Shown: positions 1 through 5,789 of the stretch, piece after piece
Layout: the number at the start of each line of letters is the position of its first letter
Numbering within the stretch: the first letter of the stretch is position 1
From: Balneolales bacterium
GTDB lineage: Bacteria > Bacteroidota > Rhodothermia > Balneolales > Balneolaceae
Direction of reading: 5' to 3'
DNA length: 7,528 bases
NCBI GenBank assembly: GCA_030830725.1
Contig: JAURMN010000014.1
Coordinates: forward strand, 1 to 7,528
Program-made: the position numbers and the translations under genes
Notes under the pieces: model-generated
The model's input: the letters and a program-made list of their open reading frames with translations, nothing else
What the model was told of the DNA's origin: nothing
Databases searched by the model: none

Positions 1-48
1 AATTACGAGCCTTACGAAATTATCAGCCTGCGCTTGTCGCGCGACTGA
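1..48 (+). CDS. C-terminal end of an unidentified protein (partial)
   Basis: Frame 1 is open from the window edge and ends in TGA at 46-48, giving the tail NYEPYEIISLRLSRD. The stop lies about 30 bases before a strong terminator hairpin, which is where a plus-strand gene would be expected to end. Fifteen residues are too few to assign a family. Frames 2 and 3 are also open here but run through the terminator, so frame 1 is preferred. If real, this gene converges with the outer-membrane barrel remnant on the other strand and shares its terminator. Confidence 0.33.
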   Translation, partial: NYEPYEIISLRLSRD

Positions 49-78
49 TCGCGAAGGCACCGCATTTGGTCCGGACAC

Positions 79-112
79 AAAAAACCCGGGTGGAAAAGCC
101 ACCCGGGTTTTT
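79..112. terminator. Bidirectional rho-independent terminator
   Basis: A perfect 9-bp GC-rich stem (cccgggtgg at 85-93 pairing with ccacccggg at 99-107) encloses a 5-base loop. It is flanked by six A's on the left and five T's on the right, which extend the pairing and supply a U-tract on either strand. It sits between a plus-strand stop at 46-48 and a minus-strand stop at 133-135, so it can serve both converging genes. Confidence 0.88.
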
Positions 113-132
113 GACAAACCAAGAACCCCAAA

Positions 133-264
133 TCAGAAGCTGAACTTCACCGTGCCGAAGTAGGTGCGACCATCACCCGGTGGCTCGAAAACTTGAGGCC
201 GGTCAATCGCCAACCTGAATTTTAGCCAAGGCAACACAGTTATTTCGATCAGATAAAGCCTGGG
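133..264 (-). pseudogene. TonB-dependent receptor / outer-membrane barrel, C-terminal remnant
   Basis: On the minus strand a frame without a start runs for 44 codons to TGA at 133-135 and ends in EPPGDGRTYFGTVKFSF. Alternating aromatic and hydrophobic residues with a terminal phenylalanine are the C-terminal beta-signal of outer-membrane barrels, recognised by the BAM complex. The Pro/Gly-rich turn followed by RTYFGTVKFSF is typical of the last strand pair of TonB-dependent receptors. An in-frame stop at 265-267 and loss of GC-rich composition mark where the homologous sequence ends. The rest of the receptor (normally several hundred residues), its plug and its signal peptide are absent, so this is a decapitated remnant. 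Family identification is by motif only; another barrel type is possible. Confidence 0.6.
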
Positions 265-267
265 TCA

Positions 268-379
268 TTCACAAATATGAGAGGAGAGATGTTATGTCAT
301 CAAATGAAAAGTAAGAAGAAAAGAAAAAGTAAGATAATAAAATATTGACACACAACGGGGATTAGTTGCAACTAAGGAT
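268..379 (+). promoter_or_regulatory. A-rich leader upstream of the AbrB-PIN-ATPase cassette
   Basis: No convincing gene lies here. The stretch is strongly purine and A-rich (about 300-345), unlike the flank to its left. A consensus -35 hexamer TTGACA occurs at 345-350, but there is no good -10 at the usual distance; the nearest candidate, TAGTTG at 363-368, is weak and too close. A Shine-Dalgarno-like AGGAG at 282-286 lies 7 bases before ATG at 294, which opens only a six-codon frame ending at 314. This may be a leader peptide or the start of a lost gene. The region presumably carries the cassette promoter, but its position is not resolved. Confidence 0.4.
362..375. promoter_or_regulatory. 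Perfect 14-bp palindrome, candidate operator of the AbrB-like protein
   Basis: TTAGTTGCAACTAA is identical to its reverse complement and ends four bases before the ATG at 380. It covers the place where a -10 element or ribosome binding site would be. AbrB/MazE-fold antitoxins are dimeric and normally repress their own operon by binding palindromes near the promoter, so this is a natural candidate for the autoregulatory operator. Binding is inferred from position and symmetry only. Confidence 0.5.
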
Positions 380-583
380 ATGGAATCAAAAACTGACACG
401 GTTAAGTTTACTTCCAAGGGGCAGCTCGTCATTCCTAATTGGGTTCGGAAGCAATTTGGTATCAAGGAAGGCACCAAAGCTAATGTGAGCGTGGTTAAAG
501 ACGGCATTCTTCTTCGTCCCGTCACCAAGGAGACGGTTGCGAGACTCCAGGGGGCTTTGCGCGGCAGCACGACTGAAAATTAA
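380..583 (+). CDS. AbrB/MazE-type DNA-binding protein (antitoxin-like)
   Basis: This 67-residue protein has the swapped-hairpin AbrB (SpoVT-AbrB) signature: residues 10-30 contain TSKGQLVIPNWVRKQFGIKEG, matching the family pattern of a Lys-Gly-Gln turn, Ile-Pro, a short helix with Arg-Lys, then a Gly-rich turn. The strand KDGILLRPVT follows at about 40-50. The C-terminal ~18 residues are charged and would be the toxin-neutralising tail if this is an antitoxin. The start at 380 follows a weak AAGG. The PIN gene begins 11 bases after its stop, which is the usual antitoxin-toxin arrangement. Expected role: dimeric DNA-binding repressor of its own operon and partner of the PIN protein. The family also contains stand-alone transition-state regulators, but the neighbour favours an antitoxin. 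Confidence 0.85.
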   Translation: MESKTDTVKFTSKGQLVIPNWVRKQFGIKEGTKANVSVVKDGILLRPVTKETVARLQGALRGSTTEN

Positions 584-594
584 CGTAGATAAAC

Positions 595-993
595 ATGGCT
601 ACTACTGTAATTGATCACTCGGCATTGTTGGCGCTCCTAAGGGGAGACGATGGATCTGATTTGGTGCGCACCGTATTGGAAAAGGGTGCAGAGCGTGGCT
701 CGCCAATACATATGACTGAACTAGATTTTGCTGAGATGCGCGAGTTGGTGCGTCAGCGAGAAGGTAATAAAGCCTGGGAAGAAATAGCCCCAAATCTTCC
801 TTCGTCTCTAATTACTTTTCATCAGATAGACAGAAATCTCGCATATTCGTCGGCAGAATTACGGTCGAAGTGGAAATGGAGTGTCCTTGAATCTGTATCG
901 GCTGCTTTAGCCAAGAAATTGAAAGCACAACTTATCACACGAAACCAGTCGTTTGCCGCTGCGAGCACTGATCTTCGCATCAAAATATTCTAA
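595..993 (+). CDS. PIN-domain protein, VapC-like, with altered active site
   Basis: The 132-residue product has PIN architecture: TVIDHSALLALLRG at 4-17 (first acidic D7), MTELDFAEM at 40-48 (second acidic E42), and the C-terminal block ESVSAALAKKLKAQLITRNQSF ending at residue 120. In active VapC-type RNases this block carries an Asp in the helix before the AALA segment and an Asp in the LxTxD motif. Here these positions appear to be E99 and N117. The first could keep metal binding; the second would be expected to weaken it. It is cotranscribed with the AbrB-like gene upstream, and the ATPase gene starts 12 bases downstream. Probable role: toxin of a type II pair, or a PIN subunit adapted to the downstream system. 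No strong Shine-Dalgarno precedes the start. Confidence 0.72.
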   Translation: MATTVIDHSALLALLRGDDGSDLVRTVLEKGAERGSPIHMTELDFAEMRELVRQREGNKAWEEIAPNLPSSLITFHQIDRNLAYSSAELRSKWKWSVLESVSAALAKKLKAQLITRNQSFAAASTDLRIKIF

Positions 994-1005
994 TAAAGAA
1001 ATACT

Positions 1006-3294
1006 ATGGCATACGATGAATTATTCAACGAGCTCCTAAAGGCTGAAAGAGAAGAAGACGTTACTGATGCCCTAACTGTTTTTGGTCTGGAGAAATATAC
1101 TAACACAAATTGGGTCCCATATGGGAATATTGAAAATAATTATGGACTCATAGGAGCACAACAGGCTGACGCCTTAGGTGCTCTTGTTGAGAAAATTGTT
1201 AACTCGATTGATGCTGTTCTGATGCGAGAGTGCTACGCTAGAAATATTGATCCGCGCAGCAATTTTACTCCTCGGTCAATGATAGAAGCCGCTGAGCAAT
1301 TCCTCCAAATACCCGAGGGAAATCTTGCTATGCTTGCTACCGACCAACGTACAAAGCTTGCCGAGGATAGCATAAACGTCGTCCTGACAGGACATAAGCC
1401 TCGCGAGGGTAATCCATGCGTTATGGTCATCGATTCAGGTGAGGGGCAAAAAGCGGAGGATTTTGCAGAAACCTTGGTGTCGATGCTCAAAAGTAACAAG
1501 TGCTCTGTTCCATTCGTCCAAGGGAAATTCAATATGGGAAGCACTGGAAGTCTGACCTATTGTAGTTCGAATAAAAACTATCAACTAATTGCTTCCAGAC
1601 GGCACCCGTCAATTACGGGTAGTAAACCTGCTAAGTGGGGGTTTACGCTTGTTCGCAAGCGTCTACCGTTAAAAAACGAAAAGAACGAACGATACGAGTA
1701 CTTAGCTCCAAAGGGACGGGTTTGTGAATTAGAGCAGGATTCTATCCTCGCTTTGCCTGACGCATCTGGAAGTCCATATAAAGTCCCCACAACTTGCGGT
1801 ACGATAGTCAAACTTTATGAATATGCGTTACCCGGTTCTACAAGAACAATGGCGACGACTGATTTTTACCGAGCACTTTCAAATAAGTTATGGAACGTAG
1901 TTGTGCCGATTAGAATTCACGAAGCGCGCGCATTCTCTGGACATACTCTGAAGAGTACATTCTCAGGGATGAACATACGCCTTGAGGATGACAAAGGTAA
2001 CGTTTTGGAAGAGGGATTCCCCTGTAACTTCACTTTAAAAGTTCCGAAGGTGGGTCAAGTTGATGGGCGTATATGCCTTTTCAAAAAAGACGCTGAGATA
2101 TCGCGTTGGGTGAGTTCTCGTGAAGCGGTTATTTACACCATAAATGGACAATCACACGGAGCACTGCCTAATGATTTTTTCCGCCGTACAAGCGTGAATC
2201 TGCCTTGGATCCAAAAGCAGCTTTTAATTAACGTTGATTGCTCAAGGCTAGATCTGAGCCTGATTAATCGGCTTTTTATGACTAGCAGAGATCGTCAACG
2301 TGACGTTGAGGAAAAGGATCTTCTTGAGTCTGCCCTCGCAGAATTCATTAAGAAACATCCAGGGCTTCGTCAGTGGAATGAACTCCGTCACCGTGAGAGT
2401 GTTGAGCAGGAGTTTGCGGATGAAGGAGACTCAATTGAGTTGTTCGAAAAACTTATCTCAGACAATCCAGCATTGGCAGAGATGCTTGGACTTGGAATAA
2501 AGGTTAAGGCACCCAATCCTGGAGAAAAAAATGTGCCGGAGTTCCACGGTAAGAGATTTCCTACCTATCTTCGAATCGACGGTGTCGATGATAATGAGGC
2601 ATTCGTCAAAATGTGTCCGCAAAACAGCTACTGCCGAGTAACTCTTTTGACAGATGTTGAGAACGATTATCTCGTTCGAGCATATGATCCAGGTAAGCTA
2701 ATCATCAGACCTGAAGAAGTTGTCCGTTGCACCAGCTTATATAATGGACGGCTTGATGTCCTGCTTGAGCCGGGCGCGAGTCATGAAGTAGGATCAAAGA
2801 TCGAAATTAAGATAATGTTGACTAGTCCCGACGCGATTGAGGGATACCATGAGGTGCGTTTCCCGTTGGAAATCACGCCACCAATTCAACCCGAGAAGCA
2901 CAAACCGGGTTCTAAACGTCCTCCGAAAGTAAGCACACTAGCATTACCAGAAATTCGCGAAATTCGGAAAGAGAAGTGGTCTGAGGATATTGAGATTTCG
3001 AATGATGATGATGTGGTCACGATCATGAAGGATGAAAAAACGGTAACCTCTCTAGTGAATATGGATAATCGTCATTTCAAACGTTACCTCTATGCTCACG
3101 CTAAGAGAGAACTCGAGATCACAAATATGTACAAGATTTCGGTAACCATAATGGGGATGTGGCTGACGCAACAGGTAGATGCTGAGTCTTTAGCTTATGA
3201 GAAAAAACGTATCGTATCTAACTCTATGGGCAAAGTGCTCTTGCCATTGATAGATTCACTCGGTTCGAAAATGGCAGATCTAATCAGCACTTGA
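1006..3294 (+). CDS. Large GHKL-type (MutL/MORC-like) ATPase
   Basis: The 762-residue product carries the Bergerat ATP-binding motifs in order: N box VEKIVNSIDA at 61-70 (E62, N66, D69), G1 box VIDSGEG at 141-147 (D143, G145, G147), and lid/G2 GKFNMGSTGS at 173-182. Residues ~260-440 would be the transducer region, with conserved-looking INGQSHG (379-385), an Asp at 411 and a SRDRQRD segment (427-433). Residues ~515-623, starting GKRFPTYL, are rich in short strands and look like an immunoglobulin-like beta domain. The last ~120 residues are charged and helical. No signal peptide or membrane segment is evident, so it is cytosolic. GHKL ATPases of this kind dimerise on ATP binding and are known in bacterial restriction-type operons (MutL/MORC homologues). 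It starts 12 bases after the PIN gene and is followed by the nuclease-like gene. Substrate and exact family are not recognised. Confidence 0.82.
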   Translation: MAYDELFNELLKAEREEDVTDALTVFGLEKYTNTNWVPYGNIENNYGLIGAQQADALGALVEKIVNSIDAVLMRECYARNIDPRSNFTPRSMIEAAEQFLQIPEGNLAMLATDQRTKLAEDSINVVLTGHKPREGNPCVMVIDSGEGQKAEDFAETLVSMLKSNKCSVPFVQGKFNMGSTGSLTYCSSNKNYQLIASRRHPSITGSKPAKWGFTLVRKRLPLKNEKNERYEYLAPKGRVCELEQDSILALPDASGSPYKVPTTCGTIVKLYEYALPGSTRTMATTDFYRALSNKLWNVVVPIRIHEARAFSGHTLKSTFSGMNIRLEDDKGNVLEEGFPCNFTLKVPKVGQVDGRICLFKKDAEISRWVSSREAVIYTINGQSHGALPNDFFRRTSVNLPWIQKQLLINVDCSRLDLSLINRLFMTSRDRQRDVEEKDLLESALAEFIKKHPGLRQWNELRHRESVEQEFADEGDSIELFEKLISDNPALAEMLGLGIKVKAPNPGEKNVPEFHGKRFPTYLRIDGVDDNEAFVKMCPQNSYCRVTLLTDVENDYLVRAYDPGKLIIRPEEVVRCTSLYNGRLDVLLEPGASHEVGSKIEIKIMLTSPDAIEGYHEVRFPLEITPPIQPEKHKPGSKRPPKVSTLALPEIREIRKEKWSEDIEISNDDDVVTIMKDEKTVTSLVNMDNRHFKRYLYAHAKRELEITNMYKISVTIMGMWLTQQVDAESLAYEKKRIVSNSMGKVLLPLIDSLGSKMADLIST

Positions 3295-3374
3295 GCGGCA
3301 ATTTCTGATAATTAACGAGCGCATCAGCAATTAACACTACTGTATGCCTTTATTCGTTTGCGGATTAAATCTAC
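3295..3374. other. Intergenic gap between ATPase and MrcB_N-DUF3883 genes
   Basis: These 80 bases hold no gene and no convincing terminator. There are two copies of AATTAAC and a weak 5-bp ctgat/atcag inverted repeat. Cotranscription of the two genes is plausible, but the gap is wider than elsewhere in the cassette, so an internal promoter cannot be excluded. Confidence 0.35.
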
Positions 3375-4457
3375 ATGAGGGACACACTCGCACACATCTG
3401 CCGTTTGCAGACCAAGTACTCCTCTTCCAATACACCAGAGATGAAGGAGCGGGGTCATTTGATCCGGCACGAACTTGCCCAAGAGTTACGCGATAGGTTA
3501 CCCAATTTACAGAAAGCGTTTGATGGTGTCTTCGACGACCTTGAAGTAGAAGGTTCGGATGGCATCGGAAGAAAGACCGAGGCGCCCTGGGTTCGTTTGT
3601 TCTCTAAGGCAATGTCTCCAAACGCGAGGGAAGGCTTTTACCTAGTGATTCACTTTGCAGCAAATGGGTCTGCGGTTTATTTTACGGTAGGCTGCGGCAG
3701 CACGGTGTGGAGTCGTGGAGATCTTCGAGCTATTTCCGACGAAGAGTTAATACGCCGTACGGCATGGGCAAGATCCGTCATAGAACAAAGGTGGAAAACC
3801 CTATCGCCATACCACGATCAGATCGTCTTGGGTGCACATGCACCGCTTCCTAGGACGTTTGAAAAAGCCACAGCAATCGCTCTTCGTGTTCCCGTCGGTT
3901 CATTGATCACTGCGGATCTTGATGCAGTATTGTTTGGTGCAGCTGAAAGACTGGGCGAGGTTTACATTGCACAGCTCGAACAACGAGACGTATCGCAGGG
4001 AGATCAAGATGCTAATGAAGTGGCTTCAATTGCGAGACCCCTCACGCCGCATCGTCGCAGTCAAGGTTTTGGTTTTACAGCTAGTGAAAGGAAAGCTGTC
4101 GAACTTCGCGCAATGAAATTGGCGACTGAGTATCTGAAAGGGAAGGGTTATCAATGCCACGACACCTCATCCACTGAATCGTTTGATTTACTTGCTACCC
4201 AACCTGGCGATGAACTCAAAATTGAGGTGAAAGGTACCACTAGCGATCTTTGTGACTCGATTTTAATGACGAAAAATGAAGTAGAACTTCATCGTAACGA
4301 GAAGGGTGCCACTGGCTTGGTGATCGTGTCCAAGATCAAGCTGATACGTGATCCTGAGGAACCCAGAGCGGAAGGTGGGTCTGTGGAAGTGCTTTTACAT
4401 TGGGATATTGATCAATGGAGCACCGAGCCAATTGCCTTTCAGGTTTCTCGTGCATAA
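3375..4457 (+). CDS. MrcB_N-DUF3883 protein, PD-(D/E)XK-like nuclease candidate
   Basis: The 360-residue protein has two recognisable parts. Residues ~10-150 resemble the MrcB_N domain (PF12102, formerly DUF3578), with the marker APWVRLFSK (70-78) followed by the REGFYLVIHF and VYFTVGCG strands. Residues ~235-330 match DUF3883 (PF13020, NOV_C): a helix with ERKAVELRAMKLATEYL, then SFDLLA (D271), LKIEVKGT (E284, K286) and LMTKNEVEL. The D...ExK spacing is that of PD-(D/E)XK nucleases. A linker of about 80 residues, partly low complexity, joins them. An in-frame stop at 3366-3368 fixes the start at 3375 or later; no good ribosome binding site is visible. MrcB_N occurs in modification-dependent restriction proteins, so the N-terminus may sense DNA and the C-terminus may cut it. 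Cleavage is inferred, not shown. It likely acts with the ATPase upstream. Confidence 0.8.
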   Translation: MRDTLAHICRLQTKYSSSNTPEMKERGHLIRHELAQELRDRLPNLQKAFDGVFDDLEVEGSDGIGRKTEAPWVRLFSKAMSPNAREGFYLVIHFAANGSAVYFTVGCGSTVWSRGDLRAISDEELIRRTAWARSVIEQRWKTLSPYHDQIVLGAHAPLPRTFEKATAIALRVPVGSLITADLDAVLFGAAERLGEVYIAQLEQRDVSQGDQDANEVASIARPLTPHRRSQGFGFTASERKAVELRAMKLATEYLKGKGYQCHDTSSTESFDLLATQPGDELKIEVKGTTSDLCDSILMTKNEVELHRNEKGATGLVIVSKIKLIRDPEEPRAEGGSVEVLLHWDIDQWSTEPIAFQVSRA

Positions 4458-4537
4458 ACCTTTTACCGCTGGTTTACGTGGACAGCGAAATTTAGCAGAG
4501 TCCATTCATCATGCCTTATTCAGCACACCTTGTGACC
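4458..4537. other. Gap between convergent genes
   Basis: Eighty bases separate the plus-strand stop at 4457 from the minus-strand stop at 4538. Only weak 5-bp ggttt/aaacc pairings are seen around 4441-4474, with no clear U-tract, so no terminator is called. Confidence 0.35.
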
Positions 4538-5110
4538 CTACACGCAAAGTGGGATAGCGAGTGCGCGGCAGAAGGGATTGGCTGCGACTCTACCGGACGT
4601 GTTCGGAGTGGGAGGCAACAATAGCCATGCTTCGTTGAACAACCCCTGTTTAATCGGTTCCATTCGTAATTCCGAAATCGTCCGCACGGATGGTTCATCG
4701 GAATAAATCACGAGGATTGCTCGATCACATCCTGTTTTGAATGGGTTTTTACTTTTCGAAAGCACTCGATCTTCAATCCACAGGCAGACCTTATCTGGAG
4801 TATAGTCATGGAATGCTTTTGCGGCACGCCTAGTCGCAGCCTTTTTATGCGTTTTCTTGTTGGGGATTTTCTGCGTTCTCAGTTCTTCATCTACCAATTC
4901 CGTAACCTCAATACCCACAGTTCCTCCAGTCTTCGTTCGGAGTATCCCATCAGGTGGATCTTCCCCATTACTGCAGATTTGGAGCGAATAAAACTCAGTT
5001 TCAGGCTTGGGGTAGATTGCGCGTAACCAGTCATTGATGACGCCTTCTTCGGTGTTTAGCTTTTTTCCTCTGTGGGCGAAATAAGATGCATGACCAATGT
5101 CTAGGTCCAT
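4538..5110 (-). CDS. Hypothetical protein with PD-(D/E)XK-like core
   Basis: From ATG at 5110 the product is 190 residues; an in-frame GTG at 5122 would add four. Neither has a good Shine-Dalgarno, so the start is uncertain. Numbered from the GTG, the core is NTEEGVINDWLRA (23-35), DPPDGIL (55-61, D58), GGTVGIEVTEL (66-76, E72-V-T74), a basic helix rich in Lys/Arg (~88-105), then strands VCLWIED and AILVIYSDEP. The order helix-Asp-strand-ExT fits the restriction-endonuclease fold, with Thr in place of the usual Lys. I recognise the PPD...EVTEL pattern from uncharacterised bacterial proteins but no named family. It is the last gene of the minus-strand set, 46 bases after the 59-residue protein, and converges with the DUF3883 gene. 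It may be a nuclease, or an inactive or non-catalytic relative. Confidence 0.6.
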   Translation of the reverse strand: MDLDIGHASYFAHRGKKLNTEEGVINDWLRAIYPKPETEFYSLQICSNGEDPPDGILRTKTGGTVGIEVTELVDEELRTQKIPNKKTHKKAATRRAAKAFHDYTPDKVCLWIEDRVLSKSKNPFKTGCDRAILVIYSDEPSVRTISELRMEPIKQGLFNEAWLLLPPTPNTSGRVAANPFCRALAIPLCV

Positions 5111-5156
5111 TATTTCTGACACGAGTGTGATAAGGATTTTATGCTTCGAGGTGAAT

Positions 5157-5336
5157 TCATTTCACCTTAATTATAACAAGAGAAATTGCTCCTCCTGCGT
5201 TTGCGATGTTCTTCAATAATGGAACGGCTTTGCTGAGATTTTCAGCAACGACAGGTTCAATTACCTCAAACTGCGTTTGCTTGGAGTCGCGGATGATTTT
5301 CAAGAGATCGTTCTTCGTTTGTTTGGTCGTTTTCAT
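5157..5336 (-). CDS. Small 59-residue protein of unknown function
   Basis: The start is set at ATG 5336, which overlaps the stop of the ribbon-helix-helix gene as TGATG and lies 10 bases after GGAGG (5351-5347). A longer frame from ATG at 5354 lacks this support because the Shine-Dalgarno would be inside it. The product is Lys-rich and helical at residues 1-20 and 30-45, with a hydrophobic end GGAISLVIIKVK that looks like a beta strand rather than a membrane helix. No family is recognised. The stop-start overlap implies translational coupling to the RHH protein, the arrangement of many repressor-partner or antitoxin-toxin pairs; that role is speculative. Confidence 0.55.
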   Translation of the reverse strand: MKTTKQTKNDLLKIIRDSKQTQFEVIEPVVAENLSKAVPLLKNIANAGGAISLVIIKVK

Positions 5337-5605
5337 CAGTAGGTGTCCTCCCATCGAGATTGACCTTCGACGCTTAGACCGGTGCTAGGGTCGAGGTAGG
5401 TGACCTCTTTCGCTTTAAATGGATAAACCTGAGATTGGTAGATCCTTTGCTCCTTGATGTCTTCAAGAAGGTAATGGGTCACTAGACGCACAAGTTCGGT
5501 CGTCATCCTGGTTCGATTTCTCCGGCACGTGTCTTGAAATCGATCTTTAAGGTCGATGGGTATCCTGAAATTCATCAGGCGTTGATTGGTTATTTGGTCA
5601 GTCAT
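5336..5605 (-). CDS. Ribbon-helix-helix (Arc/CopG-type) DNA-binding protein
   Basis: The 89-residue product begins with a strand LMNFRIP (10-16), followed by a helix (about 17-29), a turn, and a second helix from TTELVRLVTHYLLEDI (35-50). This is the order and size of the Arc/MetJ/CopG fold, whose dimers insert the strand pair into the major groove. The last ~35 residues are not part of the fold and contain YPFKAKEVTYLDPSTG. The start lacks a strong ribosome binding site. Its leader carries an imperfect direct repeat, a possible operator. RHH proteins often control copy number or relaxase and Rep genes on plasmids, and the Rep-like HUH gene upstream fits that. It could also be an antitoxin for the coupled 59-residue protein. 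Confidence 0.72.
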   Translation of the reverse strand: MTDQITNQRLMNFRIPIDLKDRFQDTCRRNRTRMTTELVRLVTHYLLEDIKEQRIYQSQVYPFKAKEVTYLDPSTGLSVEGQSRWEDTY

Positions 5606-5634
5606 GGTTTGTAAGGGTTTCTAGTGGGGTCAGA

Positions 5635-5691
5635 TGCACTCTGGTGTGTTAGTCTGATAGTTCCTATTAACTGCATCTCAGGTGTGATCTG
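5635..5691. repeat. Imperfect direct repeat pair, iteron- or operator-like
   Basis: Copy 1 at 5635-5656 (22 bases) and copy 2 at 5672-5691 (20 bases) share the order TGCA, CTC, GGTGTG, TCTG with one- or two-base indels between blocks. Their starts are 37 bases apart. Both lie in the leader of the RHH gene and downstream of the Rep-like gene, so they could be RHH operators or Rep-binding iterons. Confidence 0.45.
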
Positions 5692-5730
5692 ATTGAACTT
5701 AGTGGTTCTTTTTGGACATAGGGGATCATC

Positions 5731-5756
5731 AAGGGACCCTCTGCGGAGGTTCCCTT
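5731..5756. other. Strong hairpin between Rep-like and RHH genes
   Basis: AAGGGACCCTC at 5731-5741 pairs with GAGGTTCCCTT at 5746-5756 over 11 positions with one mismatch, around a TGCG loop. It lies 34 bases beyond the stop of the Rep-like gene. There is no T-run on the minus strand, which argues against an ordinary rho-independent terminator. Hairpins near HUH genes can be nick sites or single-strand origins, so that is an alternative role. Function is inferred from position. Confidence 0.5.
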
Positions 5757-5789
5757 TAACCGAGAGATGGAAGCAGGGGTTTATACCCG

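Noticed and set aside
294..314. Six-codon ORF with a well-spaced AGGAG upstream
   Set aside because: It is too short to call as a gene, with no attenuator hairpin after it. It is noted in the leader region instead.
292..570. Minus-strand 92-codon frame over the AbrB-like gene
   Set aside because: It is antisense to a clear AbrB-fold coding sequence and its hydrophobic stretches have no family resemblance.
1233..1811. Two minus-strand frames (1233-1544 and 1581-1811) within the ATPase gene
   Set aside because: Both are antisense to the ATPase domain, which carries all expected motifs in its own frame.
4808..5026. Plus-strand 72-codon frame opposite the EVTEL protein
   Set aside because: It lacks a ribosome binding site and family pattern, and the opposite frame has a coherent nuclease-like core.
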